Source: Fibrobacter sp. UBA4375
Lineage (GTDB): Bacteria; Fibrobacterota; Fibrobacteria; Fibrobacterales; Fibrobacteraceae
NCBI GenBank assembly: GCA_002391195.1
Contig: DGRZ01000094.1
Location: 62,001-126,000 of the forward strand
Direction of reading: 5' to 3'
Length of the DNA: 64,000 nt
In this document: piece after piece, positions 14,196-23,210 of the stretch
Layout of the letters: every line of letters starts with the position of its first letter
How positions within the stretch are numbered: position 1 is the first letter of the stretch
Notes under the pieces: generated by a model
The model's database searches: none
What the model was told of the DNA's origin: nothing
Seen by the model: the letters and a program-made list of their open reading frames with translations, nothing else
Position numbers and translations under genes: made by a program

Positions 14196-14771
14196 TTAGA
14201 AGACAGGGGCGCTTGCGGCTTTTTCTTTGGCCTTGGCCTTTTTGCTCTGTTCCTTGGCCAGGCCTCTGTGTTCCACCACGCCCATCACGAAATAGCGGTT
14301 GTTGTTCTTGACCACGGAGGTGAAGGCGTTGAGGGCCTTGACGGAGAACCACTCCTGGTAGATGTTCCTGCCGTTCTTGATGTTGGTCTCGTCAACGGTG
14401 GCGGGCTCTACCGGCTTGCCGTACTTGAGAGTGAACTGCTCGGACATGTAGGTGGCGGCCTCGATGGCCTTGTTCTTGCGGGATTCTTCTACACGGCCGG
14501 TGCGGATTTCGAAGGCGTAGAACTTGTCGTTCTGGTTGAAGATGAAGTCCACCTGCACCGGCAGTTCGCCGAACTTGAACACGGGGATGACCACCCGTTC
14601 GCCTTCGCCGCTCTGGCCATAGGGTTCGTAACCCATCTTCATGACCTCTTCGATGACGGTCTGGCGGTCGGAGCCAAAGGGAATGCCTGCAAAATCTTCA
14701 CTACGCTGGGCGAAAGCGCTCATGGAAAATGAGAACACAAAAAGCGTAATGATAAGCAACAATCTCGGCAT
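14196..14771 (-). CDS. Exported protein of unknown function
   Basis: 191 residues from ATG 14771 (an adjacent ATG is at 14774), preceded by AGGAGTT. The N-terminus MPRLLLIITLFVFSFS...SAFAQ is a Sec signal peptide with cleavage near AFA|Q. The mature part begins DFAGIPFGSDRQTVIEEV, a pattern common in small periplasmic proteins, and ends in a Lys/Ala-rich tail (KKAKAKEKAASAPVF). No catalytic motif is recognised. Confidence 0.75.
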   Translation of the reverse strand: MPRLLLIITLFVFSFSMSAFAQRSEDFAGIPFGSDRQTVIEEVMKMGYEPYGQSGEGERVVIPVFKFGELPVQVDFIFNQNDKFYAFEIRTGRVEESRKNKAIEAATYMSEQFTLKYGKPVEPATVDETNIKNGRNIYQEWFSVKALNAFTSVVKNNNRYFVMGVVEHRGLAKEQSKKAKAKEKAASAPVF

Positions 14772-14864
14772 CATAACTCCTAGAAGCATTGTAAAATATA
14801 GTAAACTCTTTCAAAAGGGGAGCGAAAAAAGGGGAAATTTTCGCCTTTTATCTATATTTTGGGC

Positions 14865-15947
14865 ATGTCTAGCACTTTTGGTAAGATTTTTTCTGTTTCG
14901 ACCTGGGGTGAATCCCATGGTCCTGCCGTCGGGGCCGTCTTGGACGGCTGCCCTGCCGGAATTCCCCTTTCCGAGGCCGATATCCAGGTTTTTCTGGACC
15001 GTAGGCGTCCGGGGCAGGGCAAGATGACCACCGCCAGGGACGAAAAGGACCAGGTGAAGATTTTGAGCGGCGTGTTCGATGGCAAGACCACCGGCACTCC
15101 TATCTCCTTTGTGGTCTTTAACGAGGACCAGCGGAGCGGAGACTACTCCGACATCGAGAAATGGTTCAGGCCTGGCCATGCGGACCTGTGCTACGACATC
15201 AAGTATGGCTTTAGGGATTACCGTGGCGGCGGACGCAGTTCTGCCCGCGAGACCATCGGTCGCGTGGCTGCCGGAGCGGTGGCCCGGAAGTTCCTCGCTC
15301 AGGTGGCAGGTGTAGAGTTTGTGGCCTGGGTGGATAGTGTGGGTGCTGTGGATTGCCCCGCCCTGGATTTGGAAACTCTGTCGGCTGATGCGGTAGAGGC
15401 TTCTCCTGTGCGTTGCCCCGATGCGGCTGCCAGCGCCAAGATGGAGCAGGAAATTTTGGACGCCAAGAAGAACGGTGACAGCGTAGGCGGAACTGTTGGG
15501 CTTGTGGTGCGGAACGTGCCTGCAGGTCTTGGGGAGCCCGTGTTTGACCGTCTGGATGCACTGCTGGCACAAGCCATGCTTTCGATTCCGGCCTGCAAGG
15601 GCTTTGAAATCGGTAGCGGGTTCAAGGCGGCCCGTATGCACGGCAGCGAACACAACGACGAGATTTTCTTTGACGGAAACCGCTACAGGACCCGGACCAA
15701 CAATGCGGGCGGATCTCTGGGCGGAATCAGCAACGGCGAGAACATCGTATGCCGCATGGCCTTCAAGCCCACGGCCACGATTTCGCAAGAACAGAAGACG
15801 GCAGGCCGGGGTGGCGAAAACGGCAGCCTCGCTGCCAAGGGTCGGCACGACCCTTGCGTGGCCGTGCGCGCGCCGGTCATCGTGGAGAGCATGGCGGCCC
15901 TGGTGCTTGCGGACTTGTTCCTGCTGCAGAAGAGGAACAGCGCCTGA
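14865..15947 (+). CDS. aroC: Chorismate synthase
   Basis: 360 residues. The family signatures are all present: GESHGPAVG near the N-terminus, RPGHAD, the segment [20 protein letters not shown], and [17 protein letters not shown] later. It uses reduced FMN to convert EPSP to chorismate, the branch point of aromatic amino acids. ATG 14865 follows TATATTTTGGGC with no ribosome site, so the transcript may be almost leaderless. Confidence 0.97.
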   Translation: MSSTFGKIFSVSTWGESHGPAVGAVLDGCPAGIPLSEADIQVFLDRRRPGQGKMTTARDEKDQVKILSGVFDGKTTGTPISFVVFNEDQRSGDYSDIEKWFRPGHADLCYDIKYGFRDYRGGGRSSARETIGRVAAGAVARKFLAQVAGVEFVAWVDSVGAVDCPALDLETLSADAVEASPVRCPDAAASAKMEQEILDAKKNGDSVGGTVGLVVRNVPAGLGEPVFDRLDALLAQAMLSIPACKGFEIGSGFKAARMHGSEHNDEIFFDGNRYRTRTNNAGGSLGGISNGENIVCRMAFKPTATISQEQKTAGRGGENGSLAAKGRHDPCVAVRAPVIVESMAALVLADLFLLQKRNSA

Positions 15948-15949
15948 GG

Positions 15950-15996
15950 ATAATTAGGAATTCGGATTTCGGAATTCGGAGCTGATTCTTAATTCA
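15950..15996. repeat. GAATTC-type repeat
   Basis: AATTAGGAATTCGGATTTCGGAATTCGGAG, then TTCTTAATTC. Member of the GAATTC family, between aroC and lpxK. Confidence 0.75.
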
Positions 15997-16014
15997 CAAA
16001 ATTTCGTGCTGCTT

Positions 16015-16935
16015 ATGCTGCTCACGTTAATCTACAGAGCTCTCTACAAACTTCATCACTGGATTTTTCTCCGGCCGGGGAAGCCCTTGGCCCATGCCAA
16101 GCTGATTGTGGTAGGGAGCTTTTTGGCAGGCGGTGCAGGCAAGACTCCTTTTGTGGCGTGGCTTGCGGAGCATCTCAAGAATCATTCTGTTAATTTGTCT
16201 AAAACGACGGAAGGCGCGAAGATAGCTGTACTTTGTCATGCGAAAGCCCGCGACGAGTTTGAACTTTTGAAGAAAAAACTCCCCTGGGCTACGGTGGTGG
16301 CGACACCTAACCGTTACAAGACGGCTCGTGAGCTGGACCTAGACTTTGACTACATCATTTGCGACGACGGCTTTGAGGATAGCCGCTTGCGCCCTGCGTG
16401 GACGGTGCGGCTGGACTGGGGTGAACCTCCCCGAAGGTGGCGGGACTTGTGGCCCGCAGGGCCGAACCGTAGCCTTGTGCAGGACCATGCGCCTGCGGAC
16501 ACAGTCTTGAAGTGCTACGGAGAAAAGCCGAACGTGAAATTTTCCATTTCAGAAATCGTGAATGGTGCGGGTGAACGGCTAGAAACGAATGGTGGCAGCG
16601 AACGACTGGACATAAACGGCGGCGCGGACAACGGAGAAGCTGCCGCAGGTTCGGGGATGTGGGCTTTGTGCGGCATCGGGAATCCGGAGCGCTTTTTTAG
16701 GGATTTAGAATGCCTTGGTGTGAAAGTGGCGCGGAAGGTCGTGCGTCCGGACCATGACCGCCATTTTGAAGGCGCCGTTCGGAACGCGCTAAAGACGGCC
16801 CGCTGCGTGCTCATGACGGAAAAGGACTTTGTGCGGCTGGGCGAAGACTTGCAGAAGAGCCCGCGGGTGTACCGCTGCGTGCAGACGGTGGAAGCGGATT
16901 TTGGGCTAGCTTTTTCAAGTGGATCCTCGCCTTGA
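16015..16935 (+). CDS. lpxK: Tetraacyldisaccharide 4'-kinase
   Basis: 306 residues from ATG 16015 (a GTG lies at 16006). LpxK phosphorylates the lipid A precursor at the inner membrane. The Walker A-like motif VVGSFLAGGAGKTPFVAWL and the CDDGFEDSRL motif (lipid A kinases have DDGFQ) are clear, and RPDHDRHF is near the C-terminus. A low-complexity stretch of about 30 residues (NGAGERLETNGG ... GEAAAGSG, about 185-217) before CGIGNPERFF is absent from typical LpxK and looks like an in-frame insertion. The last residues SSGSSP are encoded by a REP-like element (GGATCCTCGCC). Confidence 0.9.
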   Translation: MLLTLIYRALYKLHHWIFLRPGKPLAHAKLIVVGSFLAGGAGKTPFVAWLAEHLKNHSVNLSKTTEGAKIAVLCHAKARDEFELLKKKLPWATVVATPNRYKTARELDLDFDYIICDDGFEDSRLRPAWTVRLDWGEPPRRWRDLWPAGPNRSLVQDHAPADTVLKCYGEKPNVKFSISEIVNGAGERLETNGGSERLDINGGADNGEAAAGSGMWALCGIGNPERFFRDLECLGVKVARKVVRPDHDRHFEGAVRNALKTARCVLMTEKDFVRLGEDLQKSPRVYRCVQTVEADFGLAFSSGSSP

Positions 16936-17050
16936 TTCGACTTCGCTCACCACAGGTCGCGAGGATGACGTTCCTCGCGCCCCGAGCCTCGAACCTCACA
17001 CCACTAGCCCCTAAATCCTAGCCCCTAGATCCTGGCCCCTAAATTCTATT
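16918..17050. repeat. REP-like element and CTAGATCC array
   Basis: GGATCCTCGCC...GCGAGGATGACG at 16921-16970 overlaps the lpxK end. It is followed by CCTCACACC and the iterated CCCTAAATCCTAGCCCCTAGATCCT to 17046. Confidence 0.8.
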
Positions 17051-17081
17051 TACTACTTTTATCGTCAGAGGAGGTGAAAAT

Positions 17082-18548
17082 ATGAACTTGACAAAGCGCA
17101 TTTCTGAATTGATGGCATCCCTGGTGACGGGAATTCCGGAGAGGGAATTCCAGGTTCAGCTGGGATTTTTGGCGTCTCTGCTGGGTGAACCCTTTTACCT
17201 GTATGGCCGTTCCGGTTCAGGAAAGGGCCTGATTCTGGAACGCCTTGTGGCGGCTTTCAAGAACGCGAAAGCTCTGAAAATCGGTTCCCGCGAGCAGGAT
17301 ATGCCTGACAATTTGGGAAGTTACGATTTTATCCAGTTCCTGGCCTACGACCCCAGGGACGAAAAGACCAAGGACAATGCCAAAATCGCCATGGAAGACC
17401 ATGGCAAGGCTTCGGTCATTTTTTCTAGCGAGATGCGCCCCGAAGATGCCCTGTGCCGCGGCGAGATTATCGACGCCATAACCCTTTCGATTGTGCTGCC
17501 CGAAAATATTTCGGCCAGTTCCCTTTGCGAACTTTTGAAAACCCAGGGCGACGTGACCAGTACCCGTGTGTCTCCCGGCCTAAGCGTCACCGCCGAAGAA
17601 AAGGCCCAGTGGAATGAAGAAATCAAGAAGGTGGTTTTGTCCGATGATGCCCTGAAGGTCATTGCGGGTGTCGTGGAAATCTGCGACGAAAACCACATCT
17701 ACATTTCTGTGCGGAAATGGATTGCTCTTGCAAACATCATGAAGGCCATGGCCTTCTTTAACGGGCGCACGGAAACCCGCCTGGAAGATACCTTCTTCTT
17801 GGGACACCCCATTTGGTCCAGGTCCGTGTCCAACAAGATTATTACGGGAAAGTATCGGCAGATTGTGCTGAAACAGCTCCTCAAGGATGTGCCCGAAATT
17901 CTGGAAAAACCCTACGATGCTGAAAACCTGATGAGCCGTATCCAGAAGTTGTTGAGAAGCAGCAACAACCAGTACGAAACCAAGATGTTCAATGATGAAC
18001 CTTGCGTGTTCTACCGCATTACCATTGCCGGTGAAACAGTGCCCCTGTATGCGCCCCTCCGCTATATCGAGACCGAAGGGGACTTTTTCCCGTACAACGA
18101 ACTGAAGCATGTGGAAAAGCGGGTGCGCTGCAATTACCACGGCACCTCCAACTGCACCATCTCGGTGGCGTCTTCGGTGAAATCAACGGGAATCCGCACC
18201 ATGGTGGCGAGGAACAATACCATTTCGCCTAACGAAAAGTACGAAGATTACGGCGTGCTGCCCACCCACATTCTCAAGGAAAACGACCCGGAGATTGCGG
18301 AAAGGAAAAAGACGGAATTGGCCGAAATCCGTCAGGAAATCCAGACGGTGGCGGAGAAAGAGACCAAGACTTTGCAGGCCCTCAAGACGGTCTTTGCAAA
18401 TATCAAGAGCTCCAAGGAAGACCTGTTCTGCAACAAGGAATTCTTTACGGAATTGCAGGACCAGGTTACCGCCCTGTTCGATTCTACCAAGGTGGTTCTC
18501 GGAAAAATCAAGGAAGCCCACGACCTGCTGGCAAGCCAGGGCGCTTAG
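17082..18548 (+). CDS. RavA-like MoxR AAA+ ATPase
   Basis: 488 residues with a strong ribosome site (GAGGAGGTG). The N-terminal part ISELMASLVTGIPEREFQVQ and Walker A GRSGSGKG (about 46-53) match RavA-type MoxR ATPases. The Walker B/sensor region is around KASVIFSSEMRPEDAL. The middle resembles the LARA-type insertion, and the C-terminus is helical and lysine/glutamate rich. RavA usually works with the VWA protein ViaA, but no VWA gene is next to it here. Role: probably a chaperone-like ATPase; the client is unknown. Confidence 0.75.
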   Translation: MNLTKRISELMASLVTGIPEREFQVQLGFLASLLGEPFYLYGRSGSGKGLILERLVAAFKNAKALKIGSREQDMPDNLGSYDFIQFLAYDPRDEKTKDNAKIAMEDHGKASVIFSSEMRPEDALCRGEIIDAITLSIVLPENISASSLCELLKTQGDVTSTRVSPGLSVTAEEKAQWNEEIKKVVLSDDALKVIAGVVEICDENHIYISVRKWIALANIMKAMAFFNGRTETRLEDTFFLGHPIWSRSVSNKIITGKYRQIVLKQLLKDVPEILEKPYDAENLMSRIQKLLRSSNNQYETKMFNDEPCVFYRITIAGETVPLYAPLRYIETEGDFFPYNELKHVEKRVRCNYHGTSNCTISVASSVKSTGIRTMVARNNTISPNEKYEDYGVLPTHILKENDPEIAERKKTELAEIRQEIQTVAEKETKTLQALKTVFANIKSSKEDLFCNKEFFTELQDQVTALFDSTKVVLGKIKEAHDLLASQGA

Positions 18549-18563
18549 TTATTGCGCCTCTGC

Positions 18564-18947
18564 TTACAGGTTGTCCACGCTGTCGGGGATTTCGTTCCGC
18601 AGCACTAGCAAAATGGCGTTTTGACCCACGACGACATAGCGTTCGTCGTTGATTTCGATTTCGTAGCCGCCGGCGTGGAGGTACAGGGCCTCGTCTCCTT
18701 CCTTGACCTGCAGGGGCACGTAGCTTATGGGGTCCTGGGATTCGTTCTTGAACAAATCGTCGGGGTCCTTGGAGGCGGGAATCGGATACCCCGGACCTAC
18801 CTTGACCACCAGCCCCGTATGCACGGCGTCGCGCTCCTTGACACTGGGTGGCAGGTAGAGCCCGCTGCCGGTCTTGTTGGATGCCTCAAGGGGCTTGATG
18901 AGGATTCTGTCCCCGATGATGACGATATTTTCAAGTGAATTCAGCAT
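18564..18947 (-). CDS. GroES/Cpn10-like protein
   Basis: 127 residues, longer than GroES (about 95). It has IIGDRILIKPLEASNKTGSG and LYLPPSVKE, similar to GroES N-termini and mobile loop, then VVKVGPGYPI and YEIEINDERYVVVGQNAILLVL resembling its C-terminal strands. A 25-residue insertion follows GPGYP. No groEL is adjacent, so this may be a second, orphan cochaperonin-like protein. It converges on the RavA-like gene. Confidence 0.75.
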   Translation of the reverse strand: MLNSLENIVIIGDRILIKPLEASNKTGSGLYLPPSVKERDAVHTGLVVKVGPGYPIPASKDPDDLFKNESQDPISYVPLQVKEGDEALYLHAGGYEIEINDERYVVVGQNAILLVLRNEIPDSVDNL

Positions 18948-18968
18948 GCCCCCAAATTAGAAATTATA

Positions 18969-19871
18969 TTGGATAGCGTGGCACTGTTGGTGATAGCGAT
19001 TATTTGGATTGCCATTTCGGCTTTCCTTGTCTTGTATCTGGGGCATACTCCAAAGGGCAGGGCGTGGGCGAAGTTGCTTTGGCACCACCGCAAGGTGCGT
19101 TGGGCTCTGCTTGCCTTCGCCGTTTTTTTGGCGTCGATTGTGGCGGCCTATGCGCTGTACCCTCACGATATAGCCGAAAGCGGGCAAGATTCCAGGCTGG
19201 TGTTCAGGGATTATTCCAGGACCATGGTCACAAACCTGGGTAGTGAAAAGGCTATCGTCATCGATTCTGTTTGCGATTTGACAAGCCCGACGCCGGAGCT
19301 TGCCTACGGCCTGCCCGCCCTGCTGAAAATCTACAGCGAAGAGGTGCAGCGGCCAACGACCCCGAGGCTTGTGCGGCTGGACGATACCCTGTGGATTTCT
19401 TTTGACGGTTACAAGCAGTTCAAGAACCGTGGAATCCGTATAGTGAAAAAAGTGCAGCAACGGCTTGGGGCCCGCTACCTGGTGAAGATTGATTCCAGAG
19501 GGGAAAATCACCGGCTGGAGCTGGTCTATAAGGGCGCGCCCTGGAGCACGGAACAGCTGTGCGGTCTTCCTGTGATGGAGGCGTCCATCAGGGAAAACGT
19601 GGACCCTGCATTGTTGATGGCGGTTATCCGCCACACGACGAATTTCAATTTGGAATCCGACGGACTTTCGCAGGTCTATACGGTGGCGTCGGAACTGGCC
19701 GTAGCGCTTTCGCGGGAGAAAACGGTTGAAGACGCAGTAGCCCGAATGTACCCCAGAGAGCGGGGAAGCCTTCACGAGGAATGGCGGAACAACCCGCTGA
19801 AGCAGTCCTGGATCGAAGAAGTCCTGAAGGACGTGCCCTACTACAAGGCGAACGGGCTGGTGAGAGACTGA
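18969..19871 (+). CDS. Membrane protein, degenerate transglycosylase-like C-terminus
   Basis: 300 residues from TTG 18969 (GTG 18978 also possible). Two hydrophobic segments (about 4-24 and 45-64) anchor the N-terminus. The rest is probably periplasmic. The C-terminal part VDPALLMAVIRHTTNFNLES resembles the start of SLT lytic transglycosylases (typically VxPALLAAVIRxESxFNP), but the catalytic Glu is replaced by Thr. Similarity is short, so the family assignment is weak. A TATATTG box directly precedes the start. Confidence 0.55.
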   Translation: MDSVALLVIAIIWIAISAFLVLYLGHTPKGRAWAKLLWHHRKVRWALLAFAVFLASIVAAYALYPHDIAESGQDSRLVFRDYSRTMVTNLGSEKAIVIDSVCDLTSPTPELAYGLPALLKIYSEEVQRPTTPRLVRLDDTLWISFDGYKQFKNRGIRIVKKVQQRLGARYLVKIDSRGENHRLELVYKGAPWSTEQLCGLPVMEASIRENVDPALLMAVIRHTTNFNLESDGLSQVYTVASELAVALSREKTVEDAVARMYPRERGSLHEEWRNNPLKQSWIEEVLKDVPYYKANGLVRD

Positions 19872-19992
19872 GCGACCGAAGAAAATCGAACGGTCGCTTG
19901 TGAGCAACAAGCCCCTAGTATTGACTAGGGGCGGTTGCGAGAGCGAGGTCGTTCCGGAGGGAATTGACTATAGAAGAAGACCGAACGGTCGC
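19872..19992. repeat. Hairpin-rich spacer
   Basis: GCGACCG...CGGTCGC (19873-19898) and GCCCCTAGT-ATTG-ACTAGGGGC (about 19910-19932) form hairpins between two convergent genes. The same GAACGGTCG word occurs again at 19984 and in the 47.8-48.2 kb repeats. Confidence 0.7.
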
Positions 19993-21831
19993 TTAATGCC
20001 GGCCGAAGCGGCGGGTCTTGCGGAAGGGCTTGTCGCCATGGAATTCCCGGAAGGGCTTCTCTTTGCCCTTCGGTTTCTTGCCGAAATCCTTTTTGCTCTT
20101 GAAACTCTTGCGTTCCCTTGGCGGCGGCGCGTCGTCGGTCATGAGCCGGAACTTGGCGTCGTTACCCCGGATGGTCATTTCGGAGAGGATGTCCAGCACG
20201 CTCTGGTCGGTATTGTCCGGAAGTTCTACGGTGCTGAACTTGTCAAAGAGTTTGATGCGCCCGATGATGGCGCTGCTGATGTCGGCCTCGCCGGCGATGG
20301 CGCCTACGATGTCCCGAGGGGACACATGGTCCCTGCGACCCACCGCCAGGTAATAACGCAGGTAGCCTTCTTCTACACCGTTGGCACCTTCCTTGCGTTC
20401 CTTGCGGGGCTTTTCCGCCATGTCGTCCCGGTCGCCGTTGTCCCGGACCTTCGGGGTAGAAAGCTGTTCCATCTTGGGGAACAGCGGTTCTCGTTCCTGG
20501 GCCATGCACAATGCTGCGGCAGCGATGTCTTCGACGTTTGTTCCCAGTTCCACCGTCATCTTCATGAGGATTTTCCGGAACTTGTCGAGGCTTGCGTTTG
20601 TTAGTTTGTCTTGAATCTTTTTCTGGAAATTGGCGACGCGCTTTGCGCTGATCTGTTCGGCGCTGGGGAGGGCCATGGCCTCGATGGGCTGGCGGGTGGC
20701 CTTTTCGATGGTCTTGAGCAGTCGCCGTTCCCTGGGAGTGATGAACAATATGGCGTTTCCGCTACGGCCCGCGCGGCCGGTACGGCCGATACGGTGCACG
20801 TAGGATTCCGTGTCGTAGGGAATGTCGTAGTTCACCACGTGGGTAATGCGGTCCACGTCGATTCCGCGGGCCGCGACGTCTGTGGCCACCACGATATCCA
20901 GCTTTCCCATCTTGAGACGGTTGATGGTCCGCTCCCTGAGAGTCTGGGCCAGGTCGCCGCTCAGCGGAGCAGCGTTGAAACCTCGTGCTTCTAGCCGTTC
21001 CGAAACTTCGGAGGTGGCCTGCTTGGTGCGTACAAAGATGAGCATGCCGTCGAAATCTTCGCCTTCGATGACCCGAGCGAGGGCTTCCATCTTGTCGTGG
21101 CTCTTGACCAGCAAAAAGCGCTGGCGGATATTTTCCACCGTGGTGGTCTTGCCTTCGATACGGGCTTCGCTGTATTCGCCCAGGTGTTCGTCGATAATCT
21201 CGATAACTTCTTTGGGCATGGTGGCGCTGAAAAGCGCCCGTTGAGCGTTTTTGGGAATCTTGCTCAGGATAGTTTCTACATCTTCCATGAATCCCATGTC
21301 CAGCATTTCGTCGGCCTCGTCCAGGACAACCGCCTGGACTTTGTCCAGGGCAATCGAACCCCGCTTGAGGTGGTCGATGAGCCGGCCCGGCGTTGCCACG
21401 ATGACGTTGGCGGCCCGCTTTAAAGCCTTGAACTGCACCGCAATGTCTTGCCCGCCATAGACGGGAACCACGTGGACCTTCGGAAGCTTCATGGCGTACT
21501 GCTGGATTGCTTCGGCCACCTGGATAGAAAGTTCCCGCGTAGGTGTAAGCACCAGCAGGGAGGTATCCTTGCCGTTGAACTCTATGCGGGAAAGCAGCGG
21601 GAGTGCAAACGCTGCGGTCTTGCCGGTGCCGGTCTGTGCTGTACCCAGCAGGTTCTTGCCCTGTAGCAAGGCGGGAATGGCCTTCGCTTGGATGGGGGAG
21701 GGTGTTTCGTAACCTGCGGCCTTGACGGCTTCTAGAACTTCGGGAGCAAGGCCCAAATCTTCAAAACCCACTTCTTGTGGAGTTTCGTCAAGGATTGTCT
21801 CCTGTTCGTTTTCGAGATTTTCTTGTTCCAT
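19993..21831 (-). CDS. deaD: DEAD-box RNA helicase
   Basis: 612 residues from ATG 21831, with GGAG eight bases upstream. All DEAD-box motifs are present: Q motif, AQTGTGKTAAFALP (motif I), TPTRELS (Ia), VLDEADEMLDMGF (II), FSATMP (III), ATDVAARGIDV and HRIGRTGRAGR (V and VI). The C-terminal third contains a DbpA-like RNA-binding domain (LAVGRRDHVSPRDIVGAI) and a basic tail. It unwinds RNA in ribosome assembly and cold adaptation. Confidence 0.95.
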   Translation of the reverse strand: MEQENLENEQETILDETPQEVGFEDLGLAPEVLEAVKAAGYETPSPIQAKAIPALLQGKNLLGTAQTGTGKTAAFALPLLSRIEFNGKDTSLLVLTPTRELSIQVAEAIQQYAMKLPKVHVVPVYGGQDIAVQFKALKRAANVIVATPGRLIDHLKRGSIALDKVQAVVLDEADEMLDMGFMEDVETILSKIPKNAQRALFSATMPKEVIEIIDEHLGEYSEARIEGKTTTVENIRQRFLLVKSHDKMEALARVIEGEDFDGMLIFVRTKQATSEVSERLEARGFNAAPLSGDLAQTLRERTINRLKMGKLDIVVATDVAARGIDVDRITHVVNYDIPYDTESYVHRIGRTGRAGRSGNAILFITPRERRLLKTIEKATRQPIEAMALPSAEQISAKRVANFQKKIQDKLTNASLDKFRKILMKMTVELGTNVEDIAAAALCMAQEREPLFPKMEQLSTPKVRDNGDRDDMAEKPRKERKEGANGVEEGYLRYYLAVGRRDHVSPRDIVGAIAGEADISSAIIGRIKLFDKFSTVELPDNTDQSVLDILSEMTIRGNDAKFRLMTDDAPPPRERKSFKSKKDFGKKPKGKEKPFREFHGDKPFRKTRRFGRH

Positions 21832-21849
21832 AATGACGATCTCCATAAA

Positions 21850-21979
21850 GGGAGTTTTGAGTGATGAGTTGTGAGTGGTGAGTTTTTATAATCGCACCTT
21901 TGGTGCCAAATTATATTCTGAAGACTGAAGGCTCATAACTGAAAACTCACAACTGATGACTGAATACTCCCCAAATATA
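21850..21979. repeat. GAGTTGTGA-type arrays and TATATTTG box upstream of deaD
   Basis: AGTGATGAGTTGTGAGTGGTG and, beyond a CGCACCTTTGGTGCCAAATTATA palindrome-like core, the related ACTCACAACTGATGACTG. TATATTTG lies at 21972-21979 on the minus strand. If this is the deaD promoter, these repeats form a leader of about 130 nt. The core recurs at 61,110-61,140. Confidence 0.7.
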
Positions 21980-22007
21980 GCTTTTCATTTTTATTATCAT
22001 TTGGTAG

Positions 22008-22199
22008 ATGAGCTACGAATGCAAATACTTGCGGAATACCTTTTGCGACAAGCGAAAAAAGGAATGCGACCCCGGTTCGCCCGGTTGCGTGCTGTTCGGC
22101 AAGTTCGCGTTTCCGCTGAAAGAAAAGAAGATGCCCCCCGGAACAAGTCCGGGGCAGGCTATTCAAGCCGAGCGTGACAACGGGACGCCAAAGAAATGA
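22008..22199 (+). CDS. Small cysteine-rich protein (hypothetical)
   Basis: 63 residues. The first 40 (MSYECKYLRNTFCDKRKK, then CDPGSPGC) carry four cysteines in a possible metal-binding pattern. The C-terminal third is encoded by a REP-like element (CCCCGGAACAAGTCCGGGG), as also seen at the ends of lpxK and other genes. No ribosome site is obvious. It could be a real small protein with a repeat-derived tail. Confidence 0.45.
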   Translation: MSYECKYLRNTFCDKRKKECDPGSPGCVLFGKFAFPLKEKKMPPGTSPGQAIQAERDNGTPKK

Positions 22200-22202
22200 C
22201 CG

Positions 22203-23210
22203 CTAGATAGCCAGCGGCATCCAGGGTTTCACCACGTCTATGGATTTGAGCATTCCCTGTTTTTGACGGCGGATGGCCGCAGCGGCAATCATGGCGCCGT
22301 TGTCGGTACTGAGGCTGCGGTCCGGAATGCAGAAACGCACTCCGTGCTTTTGGCAATAATCCAGGAGTCTCGTGCGGAGCCAGGCGTTGGCGCTTACGCC
22401 GCCTCCCATGACCAGGGTTTTCATCTTGGTCTTTTTGAGGGCGTTGATGGTCTTGGTGACAAGGCTATCAACGATGGCGTCTTCTAGGGAAGCACAGATG
22501 TCGCCCAGATTTTTCTGGATGTATTCGGGGTCGTGAGTTTCGGTGTAGCGGAGTACTGCGGTCTTGAGCCCGCTGAAAGAAAACTCGCAGCTGTCGTGGG
22601 TGTGGAGCGCCCGCGGGAATTCCACGAATTTGCGGTTGCCGTTTTGCCCCAGCTTGCTGATGGTGGCACCTGCCGGGTACTTGAGCCCGATGAGCTTTCC
22701 GCACTTGTCGAAGGCTTCGCCTGCGGCGTCGTCCCGGGTGCGTCCGATGCTGGTGTACTTGAATCCTGGTTCTTCCAGCACCAGTTCCGTATGTCCGCCC
22801 GAAACGGTCAGCGTCAAGAAAGGCGGTTCGATGTCGGGGTTCGAAAGCCATGCGGCGGCCAGGTGGCCTTCCAGGTGGTTCATGCCGTAGGCAGGGATGT
22901 TCAAGTCCCGGGCAAGGCCTTTGGCAAAGCTTGCACCCACCAGCAAGGGCCCCATGAGCCCCGGGCCCGTGGTGTAGGCGATGGCGTCGATATCGGTGAG
23001 CTTGATGCCTGCTTCCTTGACGGCGGCTTCGGCGATGGGTGCAATCTTTTGCAGGTGCGCCCTGGCGGCAATTTCTGGAACGACGCCGCCATAGAGGGCG
23101 TGTTCGTCAATCTGGCTGTAGAGCGGGTTAGAAAGGACCTTCAGGGGTTCGTCTTGCAGCACGGCGCAGGCGGTTTCGTCGCAGCTGGATTCGATGCCGA
23201 GCCAGAGCAT
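22203..23210 (-). CDS. tsaD: tRNA t6A37 transferase subunit TsaD
   Basis: 335 residues. It has the Kae1/TsaD signatures GIESSCDETACAV at the N-terminus, MNHLEGHLAAAW (metal-binding histidines, about 109-120), SGGHTELVL and GGGVSANAWLR. TsaD transfers the threonylcarbamoyl group to A37 of ANN-decoding tRNAs. It overlaps the upstream YbbR gene by one base, so the two are one operon. Confidence 0.97.
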   Translation of the reverse strand: MLWLGIESSCDETACAVLQDEPLKVLSNPLYSQIDEHALYGGVVPEIAARAHLQKIAPIAEAAVKEAGIKLTDIDAIAYTTGPGLMGPLLVGASFAKGLARDLNIPAYGMNHLEGHLAAAWLSNPDIEPPFLTLTVSGGHTELVLEEPGFKYTSIGRTRDDAAGEAFDKCGKLIGLKYPAGATISKLGQNGNRKFVEFPRALHTHDSCEFSFSGLKTAVLRYTETHDPEYIQKNLGDICASLEDAIVDSLVTKTINALKKTKMKTLVMGGGVSANAWLRTRLLDYCQKHGVRFCIPDRSLSTDNGAMIAAAAIRRQKQGMLKSIDVVKPWMPLAI

